Shown here piece by piece: positions 47,560-58,961 of a stretch of 64,000 nt of DNA (positions are counted from its first letter, which is position 1; each line of letters begins with the position of its first letter). Source of the stretch: Calycina herbarum. Taxonomy: Eukaryota > Ascomycota > Leotiomycetes > Helotiales > Pezizellaceae. The notes below the pieces were generated by a model. That model was not told where the DNA came from. It worked only from the letters and a program-made list of their open reading frames with translations, and did not search any database. The position numbers were made by a program, and so were the translations under genes. The stretch spans positions 1 to 64,000 of the forward strand of contig LLEY01000198.1 in NCBI GenBank assembly GCA_001414485.1, read 5' to 3'.

Positions 47560-50500
47560 GAAAAACTTCACAAACAGCGAGAACAAATTTTTTGAAATTA
47601 AGCAACGAAAACCACATCTAGCAGCCCTCCTTTTGGTTAGTTGAGAAGCCTAAGCCTGTGTACATTGCCTAGTATAACATAGGCATCATGGTAACACCGT
47701 GGCCTCAAGCGGTAGCATGGCCCAACAACATCCGCGAGCACGCTACACACCTTAGCGACTACCTTAGGAAAGCACTTGCCTATATCGAGTCTAATAGAGA
47801 CCAGCCGGTGCCAAAGCCCTTAATCAGAACCATGATCGCGTCTATAAGCGTCTTTATTACTAAATTCTAAAGTACCCTAGACGTTAGAACTATTATATAA
47901 GCTATTACAACTATCTAAAATAACCTCGAAACTACGGTAGAAACGGTATAATCTATAGCAACAAGGGTTTAATAAAACATAGTCATATACTAACAAGCTG
48001 TTATACTTAGCTAGGAGACTAACTAAGCTGTAAAAGAAGCTACTGAATCGAGAAGAACAACCACCGTACTTATATAAGAGACGAACGACATAGTAAAAGC
48101 AACAAATAATATTATAAAGGCTATCTAGACTATACTATCCTCTAAGGCTTTATATACGTCGGTATTAAGTAGTAATACCGTCCTACTAAATAAGCTAATT
48201 ATAATCTCTATATAAATATCTTTATTTATCTAAGTATAATATAAGATTATTATAAAGATTATAGACCTATTTACTATTAAAAGTCTTTATATAAAAAACC
48301 CTAGAAACCTATAAAGCTATATTAATCGAGCGATTAAATAGAGTAAAAACTAATATATTAAATAGATATATATTATATTAGCTAACTAATTAAAGAGTAG
48401 AGACCTTAGTATTAAAATATTAAACAAAAACGAAGTAGATATACTAAAGCAATTCACGAACGACTAGATTAATCGAATTAGAAGAGTTATAAACATATAA
48501 CTACCTATATATAAGGTTCTTATATATAGGATTAGAATACGTATACTAGATATAGAGAAGTTCGATAAGATTAAAGCAGAGCTACTATATAATAACCGAC
48601 TATTTATTCTAAACGTAGATATTAAATATATTAGATAGCTATTTAGAGCTATATATACGAAGATAGCTTTAACTATTATAGTTAAGTTTACTAGCCTAGA
48701 AGACGTGAATAAGATTATTAATAAAGGCCTTATTTAGTAAAGCGAGGTGTTTTAATATAAGAGATATAATAGATAATACTAACTAAAGCAATACTATAAA
48801 TACCAAAGATATAGCTATATCGGAACCTAGTATAAAGCGAACATAGTATATAGCTATTATATAGAGGCGTACGACTTGAAAGATTACTTAACAAAGGTTG
48901 ATAAGATAGTGGCTAGGAAATACGCTATATATAAAGGAGTATATAAAGCGTGGAATAACTGATACCTAGTTAGGAAAGTTAAACTAGCGAAGGTAAAGGC
49001 GGTATATAATACTTAATAACTATATTATTTTATTCTAATTATAAGATAAAAACAGATAAACGAAAGCTTTACTTTTAGTATAGTAATAGTAGAGCTAAAC
49101 AGAAGTTAGAGAGGACGACTAAGCTCTACTACCGCTAGTATAATACCTATAGTATATTTTCCTACCTCTGGTAGATAGAGTACTAGAAGCAAGTCACCGA
49201 CGAAGAGTAGAGCACTAAAAAGAATTAATATAGAGAGTATACTAGACAGTATATAAGACGAAAATAAGGATATCGTTATAGAAGAGAGTAGTTAGAGATT
49301 AAGAAGACTATACGTACTCTTAAGACAAGCACTAGAATCGATTATAATAAACTTAATACTTAGCTCCTAGTTTAATATAGAGGAGTTATAAGTTATAACA
49401 AAAGCAGCCTAAAAATACTATAGTATAACGTTATAAAATTAAAGAATATAGTAATAGCCTTACTATTATAAGACCTAAAGATTTAAGAATACGATATCCT
49501 AGCTCTCTAAGAGCTATAGAGGAACTCTTTTTCTCCGACTACTTATAACTTAATCCTATATATCTTTTAACTATACTTCTCTAGAGATAGTAGAGAAGCG
49601 CTAGCAAGGGTATACTTCTTTATTAATAAGAAGATTAGCTTATATAAATAGATATTTATAGAATATACCCGAGATCTAATTATACTAGAAATTACTATAA
49701 TAAATAAATCTATAAACAAAACAACAAAGATTATAATATATAATATATATAATCTCTTAAGAAGAATAGAACATAGGACGAGCTACCTACTACAACTTCA
49801 AGTAGTACTATTAATATACTAAGGCGAAGAACAGGTTATTCTAGGAGATTTTAACCTATATTACGAACTCTAGAGTAGACTAGTAATATAAGAAAGAGAC
49901 CTAGAATCTAACGATCTAATTAATATTATCAACGAATTTTAGCTTAGTAGTATCCTACTAGTAAACATAGTTACTTATAATAATAAAAACATATAAACTT
50001 ATATTAACCTCTATTATAGTATATAAGATCTCGTAGACAAAGTTATTACTTATATAATAGATAAGAGGATAGATTATAACTTCGACTATCTTTTAATTAT
50101 AACTTATCTAGACCTTAGAATAATAAACCGACTATAGAGAGAGATACGAGACTAGTCTAACACCGACGAGAAAGAGCTCTAGAAAAGACTATTAAAAGAG
50201 CTACTTATATAACGTTCCTCTAAAACCTAGACCGTGTTAGACAGATATATAGATAAAGTAATAACTGCTATATAATCAGCTATTAATTACGCTACACCTC
50301 TGAAAAAGTGGTCCCTAAGAGTAAGAGCTAGTTAGACGACAGAATATAAAGAGATATAAGTATAAGTTAGAAGGTTAAAACGTTAAAACAGCCGATTATA
50401 TACGGAGGAGAGCTAGGAGGCCTACTAAATAGCTTATAACTAAAAGGGAAGAGTAATACGTAGATCTCTATATTAAGGATTTAGAGAGTAGATAGAAAGT

Positions 50501-52670
50501 GCTATAGAAAGCCTAGAGAGTATATAGAAACTAGTAAAGTAGGCTAGAAATCGAAGCAAGATAAGAGCAGTAGTAATAACTCTAATACTTAAAGATCCTA
50601 TAACATATATTAAGTATAAAGAAGTATAAGAAAAAGTATAACTTCTTAAGACAACCTTCTTCCTAGCCCTACTAGAACCTGATTTATAGGATATAAACGA
50701 GACTATATATTAAGATTATATTCTATTTCTAGATATTATAGAGAAAGAAGTACTTTAGATAATTACCGCGATGCCTCTAATAAAAGCTATAGGACTAGAT
50801 AGTATAATAAACCGAATCCTTTATATTACTGCTACCTAAATAGCACTACATCTTATAAGAATATTTAACTAGAGTCTTTGCCTAGAATACTATCTAATAT
50901 ATTTCCGGCAGTCTATAACGATTGTCCTCTATAAGCCTAGTAAAGACGACTATACTATATCTAAGGTATATCGACTAATTATATTAATAAATACGATAGG
51001 TAAGATCATAGACGCTATTATTATAAAGAGAATCAGTTATATAATAGAGGTATACTAACTACTTCTAAGTACTTATATAGGAGGATAGAAGAGGAGATTA
51101 ACAGAGCACGCTGTCTATACTATTATCGAAAAGATTTATATAGCTTAGAATTCACCTAAGCTATAGATAGTAAGCCTTCTCCTACTCGACGTCTTAGAGG
51201 CTTTTAACAACGTTTTATATACGAGGCTGCTTTATAACCTACGTAAGCGTAGAATAGACGAGAGAACAGTTAGATAGATAGCTAGCTTCTTAATAGACTA
51301 GAACATAACTATAACCTTTAACGTATTTAAATTAGACATCTACTAAATAATAACAGGTATCTCTTAAGAATTACCACTCTCGCTAATACTATACCTATAC
51401 TATAATACCGATCTAATCAATATCTATAATTAAGAAAACAATACTTTTATAATAAGATATATCGATAATATCGTAATCTTATAGTAGAGAAGCTTAATAG
51501 AAGAGATATATAAAAGCCTAGAAAGGATAATAGAATAGACTATAATATAGATAAAGAGATATATATTAGTATTCGCTCTAAGTAAATTCTAACTTACTTA
51601 CTATATAAGAAAGCAGTAAGTACTAAACATAGACATAGACTATAAAATATAAGTAGACTAGATAGAAGTCTACTTTTAACTAAGTTATAGATACCTAGGT
51701 ATTATACTTAATATAGTATTAAACTAGAAATAATATATCTAAGATATTAGAATAAAAGTATCGAATTCTATTAGTACGCTAGCTAGTCTAGCCAGCTCTA
51801 TATAGGGAATAGGAATTACCGAACTTAGAAGGATCTATTAGACAGTAGTTATCTTATAAATAATATATAGCTATTCTATATAGTTAGTCGTATAAGAATA
51901 TAGAGAAGGTTATACTATAGAAATAATTAATTCTCTTAAAAGACTTTAAACAAAAGCGGCTAGAACTATAGAAGAGGCGTATAAAGCAACATTAGGTCTA
52001 GCCCTTGATATAGAGCTTTATCTCCTCTCTATAGAATAGTAGATCTAGAAGACTAGTACTAAGATAATTAGAAGAATCCTCGCTATAGATAAGATACTAG
52101 CCTTAGAAGGGTTCCGTTCTAATAATTTAAATTAAGAGAGCTAGGTACTATATATAAGTCTACTAAGACATATTTATAGACGTTTATACCTATGTCGAGG
52201 TATATTAATTATAGAGTAAGAGACAATCCTACTATATATTATACTACTATAGTAGTAAGGACTAAGTATATCTATTATATTAGACATAGAAATAGTAAAG
52301 ATATAATATAAGAACTTCTTAAAGTATCTCTTAAATAGTATCTTTATCTATACTAATAGAAGTAGTATAGATAATTATATAGAGGCTACTATAATATCGC
52401 CTCTAACTAGATATATAAGGATAGCATATATAGGAAATAGTAAAACGTTAATAGTATACGCTATAGAACTTCAAGGAATTAAGCTAGCTCTATAGATCGT
52501 AGTCTAGGACTAAGAAAGTAGGAATAAAAGAAATAAAGTAGTTATCTTTATAAATAATTAAGTAGCTATTAGAACATTTTAACACCTAGCTAGTAGATCT
52601 GATATATATATAGCTATAGAGACAGTACCTCTAATAGATAAGCTATAAAAGGACTATAAAACCTAGGTTA

Positions 52671-52951
52671 TATAACGGTACGAAACGGATACTACTACAA
52701 AAGAGGTATATAGAAGTGCGTTCGATAGAATAACATATCCGAATACTAGGCTCTGATACGAAGGAAAAGACTAAATTAGTCTTTCCTTAAGAGAGAGTAA
52801 GGGCATCTATATATAAGAGGGCCAGATAATAACAAAAGTCTGTACCGATCCGGCTCTGACAATTCTAAAACCATCTGTGCCGTACTATACTCGGCACGTA
52901 TTCTTAGCTATTCCGATAGCTTAGCAATTCTATTAATAGCTGGCTATTACA
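52671..52951 (-). repeat. 3' LTR of the gag-only element
   Basis: 281 bp; plus-strand reading TATAACGGTACGAAACGG to GCTGGCTATTACA. Nearly identical to 55006-55286 apart from transitions. Confidence 0.92.
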
Positions 52952-53479
52952 TTCCCCTCCCTTGAAAAAGACTCGTCCTCGAGTCTTCGTATTATCGGTG
53001 CGGTATCGGTAGGCAGTGTCTATAGGCGGTAGTATTAGTAGTAGAAGGATTGTCGTATAGAATACGGTTTATTAAGCGAGGTGTTTAGCGAAAGGTAGGA
53101 TACGAGTCGTAGCTGGCCTTGTTTGTAGATGTTGCCTATATTAGGTGTTTTCTACTAAAAGCAAAGCATTTGCTAAAAGAGTGTATAGTCTGACCCCTCG
53201 ATTGTTCTATATATCGGAGGGGATTTAGATAGGAGTCGGAGGCGGAAGAGTCGGAATTTAGAAGTCGATATCGTAGAAGACAGTAATAACTTAGCTAAGA
53301 GGTTACTTATTAGCGTACTTCTTCGATTCGTAACTGATTCGTATCTGATTTAAATTAGACTTCTAGAATCTAGCTAGAAGGTAAAAGAAAGTAAGGACTC
53401 CTTACTAAAGTAGCGAGTCGGAGGTGAGGTATCGGCTAGTTAAATGTTATTACTGATAATTGTCTAATACCTTGTTTTC

Positions 53480-54631
53480 CCACCGATTCGGGGTACTCTA
53501 CGAGGACTTGGTTTTATCTTCCCTTTAAACGGTAGAAAAGGATTCGTGTTTAGGTAGTAGGAGGTTTAGTATTATACTAGATAAGGATTAAAAGGTAGTC
53601 TTTTTAACTGAAGTGGTTATACTAACTAGCTTAGTCGTATTAGCTATGTATAACTTAGCGTTTCAGCGTCTTTCCTTATCTAGGGCTAGAAGATCTGCTA
53701 CTATTTTAACGAAGTTATAGTTCTAACGTCTCTTAAGTATAGCAGCTGAGTTTCGTAGCTATAGTATAATCTTTTCCTATATATAGAAGAACCGTTCTAA
53801 CTCTAGTATCTCTCCGAGTATAGCTATACTCGAAAATCGACCTCTGAAGTTAGTAAACGTTTCTTTACCTTTAGCGTCATCTATCTATAAAGCCTAGAAG
53901 GCGTTCTATATATCCTCTATCTCGTATCCGGTTAAGAAATATAAATCTAAAAGTTTAATTATATTTTAATAATCGTAGAAAGTAATATAAATCGACTTGG
54001 ACTCGTATCTAGGCTTAAGGTAGTTCCTGGCGTAGCCTGTAGTTGTTTCTTAGATAAGAGCCTTTCGAGTCGGTGCGGTATTATAATAATCGGCGTTTAC
54101 TAGGAGTCTATCGCGTACCGATATCTTCTATTGTTAGTAGGTAGGTGAGGTACTGTTATTTAAGGGTTTAATCCTTTCTATGATCTTGCTTTTAGCGGTT
54201 CAGAGTAGGAGCGGATTCGGGGTGCCTTCTAAGACTAGGAGGGTGGTCTGCCGTCGAGGGAAGGTATCAGAGGTAGGATCCCTTAAGCAAAAAGGGTCTC
54301 GCGTAGTACTTGGAGGCGAAAGAGGCTCGGGATCGATTCTAGGTAGATTCGTAGAGGCTAGTTAGAGTTCGCTTATTATCCTTTCTAACTAGGCGAATCG
54401 ATCGTTGTTATCTTAAAGTTTTTCTTCTAAGCCTTATACTACACCTTATATCTCATCTATATTAGAAAAGTCTCAGTTGTCTTTAGGGTTTCGAATAGGT
54501 TACTTTCCTTTCTAGGACCTTTTGTTTTTAGGCGTGCGAGTGCGGTTCGTAGACCTTTCGAAGGGGGGTCTACTAGCTTCCTTAGTAGGTTGCTCAACGC
54601 TCTTAAGAAGCGGAGCATTAGAATTCGACAT
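53480..54631 (-). pseudogene. Gag-like protein of the non-autonomous element
   Basis: Minus-strand frame starting MSNSNAPLLKSVEQPTKEAS at 54631. The N-terminal 150 residues are polar; a capsid-like helical part follows near 54000-53700: GYEIEDI and NAF, then KGKETFTNFRGRFSSIAIL, ELERFF, ILKRR, FVKIVADLLALDKERR. That order (a K-G-E-x-F-x-F-x-x-x-F core, then a trailing LxxLDxERR helix) is typical of fungal LTR-element capsid proteins. Stops are TAA/TAG at former Gln/Trp codons. No zinc knuckle is obvious before the frame fades near 53480. Confidence 0.7.
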
Positions 54632-55005
54632 GTCGTATATCGATTCGAAAAAGGGAGGGGTTAAGAGGTAGATTCAGGAGCCTTCCGAGTAACTATATAT
54701 CGTCGGCTGTTCGTATCTTATGTAGTAATCCTTATATAGAGAGGGTTATTAGAAGTCTCAGGAGTACTTAGCGTAGTCTACTCCTATTAACGTAGGAATC
54801 GCCTACGATTTTACTAGCTAACTGTTTAAACACTAAACCCCGGTGTTACTAGCCGTCTAGGTAGTCTCTGATTACCTAGCTATTTAAGGTTGTCGATATA
54901 CTAATCTAAATCTAGGCTAAATCGAATTCGAAGCAAGTACGCCGGCGCGCTCGAGTAAGATATTATAACAGGCCGTCCCCGGCGGAGTTAAATTTAGTCT
55001 TTTAA

Positions 55006-55286
55006 TATAACAGTATAAAACGGATACTACTATAAAAGAGGTATATAGAAGTGCGTTCGATAGAATAACATATCCGAATACTAGGCTCTGATACGAAGGA
55101 AAAGACTAAATTAGTCTTTTCTTAAGAGAGAGTAAGGGCATCTATATATAAGAGGGCCGGATAATAACAAAAGTCCGTACCGATCTAGCTCTGACAATTC
55201 CGAAACCATCTGTGCTGTACTATACTCGGCACGTATTCTTAGCTGTTCCGATAGCTCGGCAATTCTATTAATAGCTAGCTATTATA
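55006..55286 (-). repeat. 5' LTR of the gag-only element
   Basis: 281 bp; plus-strand reading TATAACAGTATAAAACGG to GCTAGCTATTATA, followed by GGTTA. Confidence 0.92.
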
Positions 55287-56192
55287 GGTTAAGATAAGAT
55301 AAATACTAGTCTATATAAGTATCTAAGGAAATAAAGTAGTAGATAAGGCAGCTAAGATTATAGTAAAATTACAACTAGAGAGGAATTAGAAAAACCTAAA
55401 CGTCGCTTAACCTAAGACTTACTACTTATAAGCAACTCTAAAGACGTGGATTATAAAGTAGATAAGAGCCGAGTAAGTATATAAGTAGGATCTAGAACTA
55501 AGAGAGAGAACTATATATAAATATACTTAGAAGCTAATATATAAGATCCTACGTCTCTACTAGAGACTAAAGAAGTAGCAAAGCTCTCTACTAATCTAGA
55601 TACGTATAGAAAAGATCGGATTAAAAGATTTCCTCTAGAAGAGAAATATACCTAGGTATAATAATCTAGGATATAAATATAGAGAGGGACGATAAACTAT
55701 AGGATATATTATATTAAGATGTCGAAAATTCAAAGACCTATAACTAAGAGAATTTAGAGGAAGAAGGTAGTTAGACTTAAAGATAATCTTAAACGAGTTA
55801 AAAACAGCTATAAAGGTAATAAGATTTATAGAACAGACGCAACTCCTTAGGCAATTTAGGAGTTGTAGTACAGTGTAGAAAGACGAAGCGGAACGCTAGG
55901 GGGAGACTAAAGATATAAGGATATAAGATAGCTAGTAGAAGCGGTAGCTAAGGAACCTGATATACTCTAAAAAGATCAAGCAAAGCACTTCTTTTATACT
56001 ATATATATAGTTGTAGATAGAAGCCAGACCGTCTAGTAGAGGAGGCTGCTGGTCACTATATAGTGATAAAGTGAAGTACGCTTGCCAAATACGGTAAGCG
56101 TACTTCGGCAGCTGCGCCGAAGCTGGACCACCCCGGCATAGCCGCCCTACGGCGGGCGGCTGGAACCGAGTATGAATAAATCAATCAATCAA

Positions 56193-56205
56193 TCCATTCC
56201 CGTTC
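56193..56205. other. Right target-site duplication of the LINE
   Basis: TCCATTCCCGTTC, identical to 47547-47559; lies 25 bp before the HET start codon. Confidence 0.9.
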
Positions 56206-56230
56206 TTCATTCCCGTCATCTATTTTGTAG

Positions 56231-58595
56231 ATGACGGACATCTCTCAGGTCGTCGCACCTGTAAAGACTACCATTACGGACTCTTTTACTCGTTATTCAT
56301 CCCTTCATGGGTTTGAAATACGGGTTTTGGATCTCCAGGCGTGCGACAATACGACTGACAGCTCCACCGCCCTGGTTACTGGCAGACTTCGGGTCGTGAA
56401 TTTGAATGAGAAGCCCGAATTTACAACATTATCCTACACTTGGGGCGAACGGAGACCCTCCCAGACGATAATCTGCGATGGCCATTCCATCAAAGTCCCC
56501 AGAAACTGCTGGCTCGCGCTGCAGGATTTTCGTCGCCAATTCGGAGGCATTACGATTTGGGTAGACTCAATCTGCATCAATCAAGATGACGAAGAAGAAA
56601 AGAACGTGCAGATACCTTTGATGGGTCAAATTTACGCTTCTGCTCATACTGGCTACATCTGGCTTGGAGATGGGCCGAAGAACTTCAAGACATCAATTCC
56701 CAGAGCTATGAGATATATTGGTAAAGGGGGGCTACCATTTTCATTTCTGATAAATCGCACCATCTATGGGGTTCCTACAGGACTCGGGATGGCTGTAAGG
56801 TTAGCTTTGCATCTACTTGGAGGCGTCAATACCAGGAATGCGCATAATATATATGCCGACTCACTCGAAGAGATCATTCGAAGCGTCTGGATGTAAGCAA
56901 TTCTTTTCCTTTCTATTGCGAATTTGTGGAGGTAGTCCGTCTTTCAGGCTCCTCTCGACACTTTTCCATCAGAAAGAGTGTACTGCATATATGTTGCAGA
57001 TAAGCAACTTTTTCGATTCCCAATTTTGGGGGGTTCCGATTTCATAATTATGGTGATGAGGACGGTTCGTCTTATTCGCTTCTCCACGCTCCGTTTCTTT
57101 TATTTTATATGAAATGTATACTGATATATTGTAGCGAGCGCTTGTGGACTTTACAAGAAGTGTTACTTTCACCAAACTCGGTCCTGGTCTGTGGGGACCA
57201 GTCAATCCCTGGCTATCCATGGTCTACATGTTAGAATACTTCAGCTTTCTCAAGTCGAAAGGATACATCGGAGTTTTCACGGATTTACGAGGTCTTCCGA
57301 ACTGGACGAGACTGGAGTTTCTCTGGCTACGACATCAGCGCAAGATTTCGGCCGACAGCATCAATTCGCTCGAATCACGATTGAAACTGCACCGGAGGTC
57401 ACTGGAAATGGGATGGAAAGTTTATCGCATTTTATCCCTTGGGATGATGGTCATTCTCACCTGGTCCGCAATTTTTAGCATTTTCGGATACGCAGGTAAA
57501 TTCTGGTGGATATTTTACATGGCGACATCAATGTTCCCCATTTATCAGAAAGTTCGAATCTTTTTGGCCTATGATCGTAAATTGGGGCTATGTCTTCCGG
57601 ATCGAGAAAACGAAGCCCTGATAACAGAAATACAAACCCGGGGATGTTTTAACCCAAAGGACAAATATCGAGGCTTGCTTGGTGTGATAGGGGCACAATC
57701 ATCACCTTAGATTATGAGTGGCTCAGAGAGTCTAGCGAGAACTTACGAAAGGCTTTTCCATGATGTTTTGGATTTTACGGGGTCGCTGGATCTCCTTCTT
57801 TTCACATCCGGATCAAGATTTGACCACGCTGCTTCCTGGGTCATCGACTGGCGGTTAGCTTCGTTGCGTTGGATGAAGTGTCAGTACTGGGCGAAATGTG
57901 GCTGGTGGGTTGCAACTCCCGATTGGCCTCGTAGTAACATCTATCAATATGCAGGTGCAACATTGGCATCGAAGTCATCGTGGAAATTTAAAAGAGATGG
58001 GAACCTCGTTGTCCGCGGAAAAACTATCGCCACCTTGTCCTGGTGCTCCTCGGACATTGAAAAGATCACTTCACCACGGGAGCGTTCAACTTACGATGAG
58101 ATTCAGCAAAATGTAACTACCTTCGAGTTTGCGTTTGCGGGTTTGACTCCTCCTACGCAGAGAAAGATAGCCAGGGACTTATCACGACTCGTCGAAGTGT
58201 TCTCCGACATACTCGAGGGGCCAGCTTGGAGTAGTTGGTGTCGTATCATATGCGAGGGTATCAATACCCTGACAAGACTAACAACTCATCGTCAAAAGTG
58301 GCCACCGCTTTTCAGAGCCTGGAACTTCCACGTAAAGCTGTCCAACATTTTGGCCGAAGAAAGAATGATCCTGGCTCGTTGCGATGTGGCTTTTTTCCCG
58401 CTTGGTCTTGCTCCAATAGATGCCAAGGTGGAAGACCTTGTGGCTCTCATCTCAGGGGTCTCGATGCCTGTTCTCTTGCGGCCCTGCTCGGGTGGTTATA
58501 AATATATAGGGCCTATATTTCTACCTGGAACCATGGACGGCGAAATGTGGAAAGAAGCCTGTGACAATGGCTTGAAAGACTTGGTTTTGACATAG
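56231..58595 (+). pseudogene. HET-domain (heterokaryon incompatibility) gene, disrupted
   Basis: Exon 1 56231-56892 carries the HET domain (PF06985 type): FTTLSYTWGE (residues about 64-73), ICDGHSIKVPRNCWLAL, IWVDSICINQDDEEEKNVQIPLMGQIY. A 242-bp intron (GTAAGC to TTGTAG) joins to exon 2 at 57135, giving SVWIERLWTLQEVLLSP as expected. Near 57204-57209 the frame shifts: CGDQSI should run into PWLSMVYMLEYF, which is in another frame, so one base is missing. That frame then continues to 58595, broken by one TAG at 57708-57710 (a CAG-to-TAG type change). The middle has two hydrophobic segments (MMVILTWSAIFSIFGY and FWWIFYMATSMF). HET proteins trigger cell death on non-self fusion. The LINE sits 25 bp upstream of the ATG. 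Confidence 0.85.
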
Positions 58596-58961
58596 AGGGG
58601 TTTTTTTCCGGAAATGATGATTGCACAACTTGTCAAAGCTTCGGTAATTGCCCCGCGTACACCTCATTTACTTTGAGAAAGTCTAGGCTAATGAAGAGAA
58701 TTATTTGAGAAAGGTTAGTAGAAGTTCTCCTATCCCGAAAGAAGCCATTCGACATGGACTTAGCAATGGGAGAAGGCGGGCGCACACAAAGCAAGGACCA
58801 GGTCTCTTTCACTCTTTCATCTTCTGTGTTCATTGCATTGTCATATTTCTATTTATAAGACACTTCTGTTCCAGGCATCGAAGCGAAGTGAGGGAGAAAG
58901 GGAGTCCATCAACTGATCATTAAGCTATCCAATCACTCAAAACACATAGAGCTATGCCCAC
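58596..58961. other. Convergent intergenic stretch
   Basis: 3' flanks of the HET pseudogene (plus) and the transporter gene (minus). No gene seen; short frames on both strands have no domain. Confidence 0.5.

Larger units (their letters stand above)
52671..55286 (-). mobile_element. Non-autonomous gag-only LTR element
   Basis: Two 281-bp LTRs and a perfect target duplication GGTTA (52666-52670, 55287-55291), inserted in the LINE RNase H region. Total length only 2616 bp. On the minus strand the interior codes a gag-like protein (next entry) and no protease, RT, RNase H or integrase. A polypurine tract AAGGGAGGGGAA lies directly before the 3' LTR (minus strand, 52952-52963). It must borrow enzymes from another LTR element. 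Less RIP-damaged than the LINE around it, so probably younger. Confidence 0.9.
47560..56192 (+). mobile_element. Tad1-type LINE, full length, with nested LTR element
   Basis: Flanked by a 13-bp target duplication and ended by a (AATC)n-type tail (AATAAATCAATCAATCAATC) at 56176-56194. Without the nested element it is about 6.0 kb. ORF1 starts at 47688 (MVTPWPQAVAWPNNIREHAT) and is a coiled-coil-type protein. ORF2 shows reverse transcriptase near 51090-51500 (LLLDVLEAFNNVLYTRLL, ITGIS*ELPLSLILYLYYN, Y-I-D-N at the YxDD box), the conserved RASNSISTLA-type stretch near 51760, RNase H split by the nested insertion and a C-terminal zinc-knuckle-like region near 55640-55740. RIP-type stops fill the middle, while the first 300 and last 330 bases keep normal composition. 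Such elements copy themselves by target-primed reverse transcription. Confidence 0.93.

Noticed and set aside
54180..54365. Plus-strand frame of 61 codons inside the gag-only element
   Set aside because: Antisense to the gag-like frame of the element.
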